From: Glebionis coronaria
Taxonomy: Eukaryota > Streptophyta > Magnoliopsida > Asterales > Asteraceae
DNA length: 64,000 nt
Direction of reading: 5' to 3'
Assembly (NCBI GenBank): GCA_025667525.1
Contig: JANFOE010000587.1
Location: 310,001 to 374,000 of the forward strand
The stretch's first letter is position 1, and each line of letters begins with the position of its first letter. The notes below the pieces were generated by a model, which saw nothing but the letters and a program-made list of their open reading frames with translations, did not search any database and was not told where the DNA came from. The translations under genes were made by a program, and so were the position numbers. Shown here one piece after another: positions 1 through 8,574 of this stretch.

Positions 1-1346
1 ATTTCATGACGTAATATCCACACTCCCAATCTTCCGGCTGCCGATTCACTAGAGGATAATCCCACTCCATAGTACCAAGTAAGGTTGTCGAAAAAGTTGA
101 CCCGACCCGAACCCGACCCGAATCCGAACCCGAATAATCATATTCGGGTCGGGTCACTCGGGTCCAAAAGTGTATTCGGGTCAATTCGGGTTGACCCGAA
201 CTGACCCGAGTTTTAGTTAGGCTCGGGTTCGGGTTATATATTTTTACCCTTGACCCGACCCGACTTGACCCGAACCCGACCAAACCGACTTGACCCGACT
301 AAAATTACACTTTTTACATTGTATTAGTACTTAATTGAGCCACTTTTTACACATTTTTATTAAACTCGGGTTAACCCGAACCCGAGTTTACCCGACCCGA
401 GTTGACCCTACTCGAATTGACCCGAACCCGAGTGACCCGTGTTCTAGTTAGGCTCGGGTTCGGGTTATATATTTTTTACCCTTGACCTGACTTGACCCGA
501 CCCGAGTTGACCCGAACCCGACCGGGTCAACCCGAATCACACCCCTAGTACCAAGGACACTAAAAAGTAAAGAACGTGTGCAAGTTTAATTACACAACAA
601 CAAATGTGAAATATTAAACTTTTCAAATAATACTTACGAGTTCACAAGTCCAGCGAGTCTGTAACAGTTCTCATTAGTTTGTGAATCCTTTTGCGGATTC
701 AAAATAAAACCTTTACCATCCTTGGGGAATATTATGATTAGTACATAATGCCGGCTTCATTTATTGTATACGTTTTAGGATTAAAAAAAGAACGAACAAA
801 TATAGATGATAATTAAGATGGTAAGAGATGTTACCCTTGTAGAAATGGTGCAAGATAAAAATCGTAAGAAGTCAATGCTTGAGCTAAATAGTCCATTATT
901 GCAAGCTTTTCATGAAAGCACAAATCTGCGGTAATCTTCATCGGGTTCAGGAAACCAACCTTGTTATTTGAGTAGTGGTCCCTCAACTGATACAATGACC
1001 TAGTTTGAACATACAAGATATAAACATAAATTTATGTGATATAAAAAATCATTTGCAATGAAGTATATAATAAAACATATATTAATTACCTCGAAAATAG
1101 GGTCAAGATGCCAATATCCAGTTGTTTGTTTGTCAAAAGCTCAATGATGTCCGTTGCGTTTATTGAAAAGTAGAACTCCTCAGTTGCACGAAAAACCTTC
1201 TGATTAACAACAATAGAATACGGCTCAGCAATATCCTCACGGCTCATCCAATTATTATACCCATCTATCACATTATGTGGTTTACTGAGTATATCATTTT
1301 GCAGATCGTGCAACTTCTTTCGGTTGGCAGCTTTCTCATTTGCAAC
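1..1346 (-). pseudogene. ULP1-like cysteine protease part of a CACTA gene, four exons, broken by a MITE
   Basis: I read four minus-strand exons: 1346-1090, 999-835, 754-638 and 559-1 (continuing off the window). All have AG acceptors and GT donors, and the phases join without a frame break. The product resembles the C48 (Ulp1/SENP) peptidase domain found in many plant CACTA elements. A His-Tyr pair follows QGR at the start of the third exon, where the family usually has His-Trp. The last exon holds the nucleophile motif DWECGYYVM. Where the family usually has the catalytic Asp (LDS), this copy reads LNP, so the triad may be incomplete. The last exon is split by a 468-bp MITE at 80-547. The frame continues upstream into the TNPA-like exons, so this is the 3' part of one long gene. 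Family assignment is by motif, not search. Confidence 0.72.
80..547. mobile_element. hAT-type MITE rich in CCCGA/TCGGG motifs
   Basis: The element runs from TAAGG to CCCTA and is flanked by an exact 8-bp duplication GTACCAAG (72-79 and 548-555). It has no coding capacity and is built of repeated GACCCGAACCCGA-like motifs in both orientations. The ends are imperfect inverted repeats (TAAGGTTGT against TAGGGGTGT). An 8-bp TSD with TA..TA ends points to hAT. It sits inside the last ULP1 exon, whose frame is continuous if the element and one TSD copy are left out. Confidence 0.8.
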
Positions 1347-2130
1347 CTGACATAACAAACAGTAAACACAAATCAACATTATCATATCAACAGTGGTTTA
1401 TATCAGATTAAGACTTGCTCCCTAAGAGTAAAGCACTAATATGTGAAACTGCATATTAAGGGGGTGTTTATAGCTTCCTCTTGAAACTTGGTTCTTCCGA
1501 TTTTAAAACACAGTAAACCCAATACTTATATCACTTCTTTGTAATTGCAACAATTTTTCTGGACTTTTACCAAATAGCATAAGCCATTTTGAGATACCTA
1601 AAGAGATACTATTACTACCAACTAAATTGTGTGTTTATCTCCCCCTGTACCAAATTAGGAGATGTTTAGATGGCCTAATATATACAGGGGTGTTCAGTTT
1701 TGCTGCAGACTTGCAGACTAATGAATAGTTTACTGCATCCCAATTCCCAACTACATAAACACCGATTTGGATACACACTTTAAGTTTAACCACCATCTGA
1801 ACAGGACCTAAAACCCAACACTCATGATTCATCATCACCAACTTCCCAAGACAATTTTAGTGGTGGGTTCATCAGCTCCTTTAAGAGAAGTACTTCCAAC
1901 TTTATCCTCTAAAGCTTATTCTAAAAGCACACAAGTGGTTTTCCTAAAAATGCGATTCCAAAGAAAAACAAACCAAAACAAACACACAAGAAAGATATAT
2001 TAAACACACCAGTAACTTTTATTTCATCATAACCAAACAAACAAATAAACATCATCCGGTCAACAATAAAATCCATCACAAAGAAGATAACATGCACAAA
2101 TCAACATAACGATATAAAAGTAAGTCTTAC
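1347..2130 (-). other. Intron of the CACTA TNPA-ULP1 gene
   Basis: The stretch between the GTAAGA donor next to 2131 and the AG acceptor next to 1346 holds no convincing ORF. It is AT-rich with a GGGGGTGTTTA motif near 1460, typical of old MITE ends, but I could not pair it with a second end. Confidence 0.55.
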
Positions 2131-2640
2131 CCGCTCTATCGATTTTTGTTTTTTGATTGCATCTTCAGATGCTTTGTCCTTCATGTTCAATTCTTTCGGG
2201 GTAACATTTACTTTTCCCTTTTTTGATGAAGGTGCCGATTCAGGTTGAGGCATCAAACGTTTCGTTGGAACTTGTGTTACAGGTTTTTTGGACGTTCCCT
2301 ACGAATAACAATCAAACTAAGTTAGCAAATACTTAATTATGACAACTGGTATATAAACTATCATAATACCTTATAGCGACCAATAGCAAAAATCGACCAT
2401 TGGATAAAGCCGTTTACTGCGGACTCTAAACAAGGAAGTTCATCGTCCGGCACAGGGAGCTCCATATTTTTATGGTTTTCCATAACTTTGTGGACTGCTA
2501 CCTTCATGTGACCTTTTCTTAATTTCTGAAAATGTACCATACCATTTTCAAGAATTGGATATATTGTTGCAAAGGCACACATCGTTGGCTTCCCGGCTAA
2601 AGCACAACTAGGGACGTACAAGTAGCCGTAGGTTTCCTCC

Positions 2641-2980
2641 TAAATAAAATGTATCAAGTAGTGAGAAAACAAAATAAGAAATTTAACAATTCATACAAGG
2701 CTAATTACAAAACTAAAGTAGTTAACCTGTATGCATTGTATCTTAAACACATTGTTTGAACTTTGCTGATTCTGTTCCCCTTGTTCCTTCCTTACGATGT
2801 TTGTGGCCGCCTCCTAAATAAAACGATTCAAGTAGTTAGAAAACAAAATAAGCAAATTAACAATTCATACAAGGCTAATTAGAAAAGTGAAGTAGTTAAC
2901 CTGTATGCATTGTCTCTTGATGACATTGTTTGAACTTGACTGAATATGTTCCCCTTGTTCCAAGGAAACGCTATTTGTGG
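2641..2980 (-). repeat. Tandem duplication of an exon with its intron
   Basis: Units 2641-2806 and 2815-2980 are each 166 bp and align along their whole length with scattered substitutions. Each contains an intron piece, a GTTAAC donor and the end of an exon coding for an EQGE..QSSNNV..QCIQ-like peptide. Confidence 0.8.
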
Positions 2981-3797
2981 TCGAGTTAAGACTCGACGTC
3001 AGCTCAACCGATCTTGTGACATCATCTTCCGTTGGTGATAAATTATGTTCAGCTAGAACTTTATTTCTTAATTCCTTCTCTAGTTCCACCCTCATTTCCA
3101 ACCAAAAGTCACCTGACTTTAGTTCTTCTTTCATCTGTTGGCGCACTTCATTGCGTAGCTCTTCGTTGTCTTTTGTGGTCCTCTTTTTCCTGACATATCC
3201 ATCAACTCCCTTTTTATACCCTATATCACAGCCGAACCCCTGGTGCGTCCTCCATGTTCTGGTCCGAACACCTTTTTAATGGCATCTACTCCCGAGTTAG
3301 ATTCGTTTGAATTTTGTGATAACTCATTGGATTCTTCTACCAACGCAACGTACCAAAAAAATGTAATTAATGTACCAGAACTAGAAAACTTAGATATATG
3401 CAGTTATAGATCATATTAGATTAAGAATGACACATACCAACTTCTTAGATACATCAATTAAATGAGCAGGCAATGGCTTGATCCCATCCTTGTCTCTTGG
3501 AGCCCGGGCTAAACAGTAGTTGCTTGAACGAATATCCGGTATTAAGTGAAGTTCGGTCGCCCTATCAGGATCATTTCGCTCCTCTTCCCACTGTTTCTCA
3601 AAACCACGGTACCCTTTCGGTCCTACACGAGGACGAGTTATTGGTTTTTGTCCTCGTGCACGGGCTTGCGCACGCAATTTCTACACAAGTGAGTTAAACT
3701 AAATTATAAACATTTCTATATTAATAGTATAGTATAATGATAAAAAATCAGTGAAACTAACATTTTTGGCAGCCGTGTTTTCATTCAGGCATAATTG

Positions 3798-3802
3798 ATC
3801 CC
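3798..3802. repeat. Left target-site duplication of element A (ATCCC)
   Basis: ATCCC directly precedes the TGATGAGA start of element A and recurs at 50966-50970 after its last base. Confidence 0.93.
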
Positions 3803-4106
3803 TGATGAGATGGCATTTATACATGATCTCATCGTTCTTTTCGGGCTTTTAATGCATAAAAATGTCATAAAATACCATATATATGCTTGTGTTTGTTTAC
3901 TTGTGTATTTTAGGTATGGATATCGTGAAAAAGACAAAAGATCACAAGTTACAAGGAAAAACGGACACGAGAAACGAAGCCGTACAAAGAACCGGGCCCT
4001 AATCATGGAAAATTCAACAAAAACCCTTGAAGACTTGAAGACAAACAAGATTGATCCTCATTCATTGAAGAAATGACACTTAAAACCCTTGTATAGTCAT
4101 AATTAC

Positions 4107-4290
4107 AAGTTTGGTCCCTTAAGTTTGTCAAAATTACACAAAAGGTCCCTCAACTTTGAAGAAATGGCAAGATTAGTCCCTCAACAATATAAAATTGTCA
4201 ATTATGGTCCCTCATCAAGCCAAAGATACATTCAAGACCTTTGAAGATCAAAAATGTCCAAGATCAGTCCTTCAAATATGCAAAAGTTCC
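4107..4290 (+). repeat. U3 array of GGTCCCT-type motifs
   Basis: Degenerate units of about 30-50 bp each contain a GGTCCCT(C/T)AA or AGTCCCTCAA core (near 4114, 4144, 4175, 4205). Comparable arrays occur in the U3 of B (about 14110-14430) and, inverted, of C (about 31190-31390 and 43500-43700). They lie upstream of the TATA box, so they are candidate enhancer or silencing-target repeats; that role is inference. Confidence 0.65.
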
Positions 4291-4859
4291 AAAAATAACC
4301 CTTGATACACCTTTTGGAAAGTTTTGTGCAAAAAATGTCAAGTTGTGAAAGTTGTTACAAGTATAAATGGGCGCTGATAGACTTTTAAACACAAATGCAA
4401 AAAGAAAGGAAATATAAGGACTAAAGGTGTGCATTGAAACTTTCAAACACACAAACACGCGCCAAACAAAACCAATCCCCCAAAATCGGATCAAAAGTTA
4501 CTATTGTTCACCCCAAGAACCCATTAACTATCTTCATTAAAACAAAGGGTAAAATGAAATTACCTTTTCCCACACTTGATTCACACGCCTATAATCTCAT
4601 CCCAACCTTAAAACACTCACTCCCACTCACCAAGAGGCCCCACCACCAAAACCGTTTCACCATCATGTGACAACTTCCTCACCAAGGCTTGCCACGTGTC
4701 AAGATCAACAGCCCACATCATTTGCTTCATATCAAAGCTACTATAAACGGTTTGGATGCATTTGGACAGCTCACACCAAGAAAACGTCTAGAAGGACTTA
4801 GGGCATTTAGGGAATTTCACTTCTAGGGTTTGTGAATAGTGTTTAGCCAGGCATTTGCC

Positions 4860-4867
4860 TATAAAAG
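4860..4867 (+). promoter_or_regulatory. TATA box of element A 5' LTR
   Basis: TATAAAAG inside GCCTATAAAAGGAG, preserved in the 3' LTR at 48254-48261. AATAAA follows about 70 bp downstream at 4938, which suits a short R region. Confidence 0.7.
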
Positions 4868-6409
4868 GAGACCTCAATATGTGAGAGTCCCTTTGTTCCA
4901 GATTTTAGCTTTAAATCTTTGTAATTCCTTTTTATGAAATAAAGTTTGAATTTCTTAAAATTTTGAGTTCTAATCTGTTATTTATAAAAGTTTGGTGTTT
5001 AAGAAGCTAAAATCTGAGTTCCATTATCTTGTTTGAAGGTTTTTGAGGCAAGGTTTTAAGTGATAAAGCTTGTGCATCAAAAATCAGAAAGTTGGCATTA
5101 TTTTGATCTCACCTTGTGGTTTGTTCTTCTTAGCAGCTTGGAAGCTGGTACTTGTTCTGCTAGTACCTAAGCTCAAACAATCCAGGGCCTGGATGTAGGT
5201 CTTGGAGGTTTGCATCCTTCTCCCTTTTCATTTTCTCTTTTATTTTTCTGAATTTGGTGATTATTGCATGTTTATGCTTGAATCTGTGTTATTGTGGTTG
5301 ATTATTGTTGATTTGGCTTGGTTTGATGTTATTGAGGTGTTATTGATCTGATTTGTGGGTTAAATCTTCAAAAGCCTTTGAAAATTTATGGAATCAAGTT
5401 TTAAAAGGGTGTTTGGGTTTACTGCATAAGTTAGGATTGTGGTTTGTTAAGTGCTTGTGTTGTGGTAGCAAGTGTTGGTATCTGTTATTTAGGTGCTAGT
5501 GTTCATCTGTTTGCAGGTTTGAAGGTTTGAAACACATAGATTCCTAATTTGGGTATAAAATCTTTAATACTTGGTAAAATTGGCTAGGATTTTGAGGACA
5601 CCTAGATCTAAGCTTAGGCTAGGGCTAACAAGTGCTAAATCTTAGTTAATCACATCAGGGAAGAAGGATTTGAGGCTTGAAATTGGATCAAGTGTCAAGT
5701 ATATCAGCAAACTTGTTTCTGCATATGTTCATTGTTCATCAGTAACTTCTACTGCTTTGATCTTGATATTTACTTTGATTCAGTGTTTGATTCTTGTTGC
5801 TTTGTGTTTGTTCTTAGTTTATATAGCTTGTGTATGCATCCTGTTTAGTTTGGTTGGCTTATTGTGGCTAAATCTGCTTATTAAGTGCTTAACTGCTTAT
5901 TTCCATATCTGGTGCATATCTGGTGACTGTTTGGCTTATTGTGGCTTATTGTGTGAACCAATTTGTGATTTTATTGTTGCTATTGACTCCTTGTGATTCA
6001 CTGATCACAAGGGTACCTTTGTTTCCAATTGAATCAAACCAGAACTCTCAAATAAGCTTGGTCAAATAGTCAAAGCAGTGGGAACTCCTTTCCCCTGCTA
6101 GTTACCACTGATAGTGTAAAACTGGTGTCAGCTTATCAATAAGCTATAATAGCTTATTCCAACCTGCAACAACTTTGTTTTTGTAATAGGTGCTCATATT
6201 TTGACCCATTTGTTCATACTGGAGCATTTGGATGTTTGACTTTAGGGTTTGACTAGAAAACCAACTACATTGACTTTTTCATAAGTTCATTTGTGCTTAT
6301 TCTGGCTTATTGGTTGTGCTTATTGGATTTTTGTTGATTGATTTTGCTTATTGAGTCCATTTGAAAGCTTTTGCAAGTTCAATCAAGTCCTGAGGTGCCC
6401 TAAATCTTT

Positions 6410-6431
6410 AAAACGACTATTTTGTCGTTTT
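6410..6431 (+). repeat. Conserved hairpin in the LTR (AAAACGAC / GTCGTTTT)
   Basis: A perfect 8-bp inverted repeat around TATTTT. The identical structure occurs in the other A LTR (49804-49825) and in both LTRs of B (16881-16902 and 45669-45690), although the surrounding LTR sequence has diverged between A and B. Confidence 0.75.
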
Positions 6432-7487
6432 GTGAAATAATACTTTGCTTATTTCTGGCTTATTGAGTGAGCTTTTTCAAAAATTCTTTTTACAGATCTC
6501 ATAAGCATCCCAAAAGAAGGTTGTGTGTCAAATTAGAGCTTATGGCATTAGCTTATGGCTTAATGGGCTGAAAAGCCCAATAAGAATAAGCTGAGTGTTA
6601 AATAAGCTGTGATAAGCTCATTTTCAGCTTTTGGGCCTTTAGAGTTTTGTTCTTAGAATTGAATTTTAAGTCAGATAGGGCTTTTCCAAGTCAATTGGGC
6701 CAAGTTTGACTTTTTGGGCCCAAAAGCCCAATTTGGTTGACTGTTTTTGGTTTTGGCCCATTTGAGGGCCCAATAGGGGTATTTTGGTAAATTCACTTTG
6801 ATTTTCTGATTATTTAGGTTAAAATAAACTAGTTTGCAAGTTTTTAGAATTTTTTATAATTTTTGGATTTTTAATATTATTTTATTATTATTTTATTATT
6901 ATTTTTAAAAATTCCCATTTTCCAACTTTTTACATTTTTCTTAGGTTTAATACATTAAAATAGGAATTTAGCAACTTTTAGAATAATTTTATCTCTTTTA
7001 GATTAATTTTTATAATTATTTTAAGTTTTAATAGTTTTTAAATCATTTTAAATAGTTTTTATTAGTTTTAAAAACTTCTAAAAATAGTTTTTAATCTTTT
7101 TAGGTCATTTTAGAGGTTTACCAATTGAAAAATCTTTATTTGGGCTTTTTGATAATTTATTTGATTTTTAGGGCTTTAATTAGCATTTAAAAATTGAATA
7201 TTTAATTATTTAAAAGGTTTGAAAAAGTTTTGATCATTGGTAAACTCTTAGTTTATTATTTTTGATTTTTGGTGAATTTTTGGTAATTTTTAGAATTTAT
7301 TTTTATTTTTGTGGTTTTTAGGGTTCTACGTCTTAACTTTCTAATAGTGTTTATTTTTATTTTTACGTCTTCGTCATCTTCTTTTCTCATCCCCTTCTAA
7401 ACCAATCATTAATCACAAACATTTAACAAATTTCTCACACACATATACCTCCTTGGGAAACAAACTTTCATTTCATTAAGGGTCATT

Positions 7488-7714
7488 AACACTTGATTTT
7501 TCCAACCAGCTGAGCTAGCTCAGTTGGCCACCAAGGGTAACCTTGGGGAGGTATTCTTGGAGAGGTCTCGAGTTCGAGTCTCACCAGGAACCTTCAGGGG
7601 CCCGAATTAAGAAGCAGGAGTGGGGTTTATCCCTTAAGGAGAAGGTTCGAGGCTTGCATACTGCCCAATTGGATGTCACTGTAAGCTCGAATCACTAACT
7701 ACTAACTCGCCGTT

Positions 7715-7747
<33 letters not shown>

Positions 7748-7760
7748 ACTTGATTTTTCC
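7488..7760 (+). mobile_element. tRNA-derived SINE with 16-bp target duplication inside the A 5' LTR
   Basis: The SINE body is 7504-7744. It starts with a Pol III A box (TAGCTCAGTTGG, 7516-7527) and a B box (GTTCGAGTC, 7572-7580) and ends in a long poly(A) tract. The 16-bp duplication AACACTTGATTTTTCC lies at 7488-7503 and 7745-7760. The 3' LTR of A at about 50881 is the empty site, so the SINE arrived after element A. Confidence 0.93.
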
Positions 7761-7831
7761 TAAAGTCATTTGTTTGATACTTACCACTTTTACGCCTTTT
7801 TCCTAAGAGGTGTAATTTACCACAATCATTT

Positions 7832-7849
7832 TGGCGCCGCTGCCGGGGA
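7832..7849 (+). promoter_or_regulatory. Primer-binding site of element A
   Basis: TGGCGCCGCTGCCGGGGA, three bases after the LTR end. It matches the 3' end of plant tRNA-Asp, the usual Athila primer, except for one C where the standard Athila PBS has T. All three elements here share that C. Confidence 0.85.
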
Positions 7850-8574
7850 GGTGTGTCGTGATTAATTTGCATTGTTATTTTTGATATTAACCATATAGTA
7901 TTTGTATTAGTAGAACTCTACTAATACGTATAATCGGTTTTCTTGGTTTTTCTTGTACAAATATTATTACTATATTGTATTAAGTATCACAATAAATTCA
8001 CAATATCTCCAAAAGTGTGAAAACACAACCTTAATTGGGATTTCATCACTCAATTATTGTATTCGAATCTCAAACAAAAAGAAAAAGGCAAAAATAGATA
8101 AATACTTTCGTGAAACTCGATTTTGAAAGATACAAACTATAAGGTGGGTATAAGGCGGGTATTATAAAATATACCCTAAGGAAAAAGGCTCTTAAGCGCT
8201 TCGCGCCGCCTCGTTTCCCCGCTTGCTTGTGAGTATTTTGAGATTGAAGGCTAATCGAGGGTTTTGCCGCCCAAAGTATTATTACGTATAATATATTTGC
8301 TTGGTTTCTTTGTGATTAAAACCTCTTGAACAATTTGGTTTTCACCAAAGTTCTAAAGTCATTCGAAGGCGTTCACTCCACGTGATCGTTCTCATTCCTT
8401 TGAGGCTTCTTTAATCAAGAGTTTGATTCGAGGAGAGATTTTGTAGATTGTTGTCTACGAAGATACACCAAAATCTAAAAAAATTAAATATCATCAAAAA
8501 CACAAAAAAATTGAAAACACACAAAACACCCAAAAAGAATCTTCTTTGCTCACCTCCCATTCTTCGTGAAGTTT
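7850..8574 (+). other. Untranslated leader of element A with two hairpins
   Basis: No ORF. Hairpin 1 (7904-7927) has perfect 10-bp arms GTATTAGTAG and CTACTAATAC around AACT. Hairpin 2 (8157-8176) has 6-bp arms GGGTAT and ATACCC. Both recur in B and C with paired changes. A GC-rich block CTTCGCGCCGCCTCG near 8200 is also conserved. The position is where retroelements carry packaging or dimerisation signals; that function is inferred. Confidence 0.7.

Larger units (their letters stand above)
2131..3802 (-). pseudogene. TNPA-like (Transposase_24) exons of the CACTA gene
   Basis: Minus-strand exons: 3802-3746 (split by the retrotransposon nest), 3680-3438, roughly 3345-2901, 2813-2727, 2639-2370 and 2298-2131; junctions are phase-compatible wherever I could place them. 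The product has the basic arginine-rich segment, the EKQWEEERNDPDRATEL stretch and the FGPEHGGRTRG motif of the TNPA-like (Ptta/En/Spm, Transposase_24) proteins. One base is missing in the G run near 3236-3245, which shifts the frame after GRTRG; the expected residues resume in the next frame. The gene continues downstream into the ULP1 exons and upstream across the nest at 50966-51426. I infer a dead copy of a CACTA accessory transposase gene. The exact acceptor near 3345 is uncertain. Confidence 0.7.
3803..7828 (+). repeat. 5' LTR of element A
   Basis: It begins TGATGAGATGG and ends CACAATCA just before the PBS. The partner LTR is 47198-50965. It contains a U3 array of GGTCCCT motifs (about 4107-4290), a TATA box at 4860, AATAAA at 4938-4943, an AT-rich R-U5 of nearly 3 kb, a hairpin at 6410-6431 and a SINE at 7504-7744 that the 3' LTR lacks. 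Confidence 0.93.

Noticed and set aside
80..547. Interstitial telomere array
   Set aside because: CCCGAACCC runs look telomere-like but are not TTTAGGG repeats, and the exact 8-bp TSD shows a MITE.
5670..5996. 108-codon hydrophobic open frame in the A 5' LTR, also open at 49064-49390
   Set aside because: It starts only at TTG and has no ATG. Its hydrophobic look comes from T-rich DNA, and conservation between the two LTRs is explained by their common origin.
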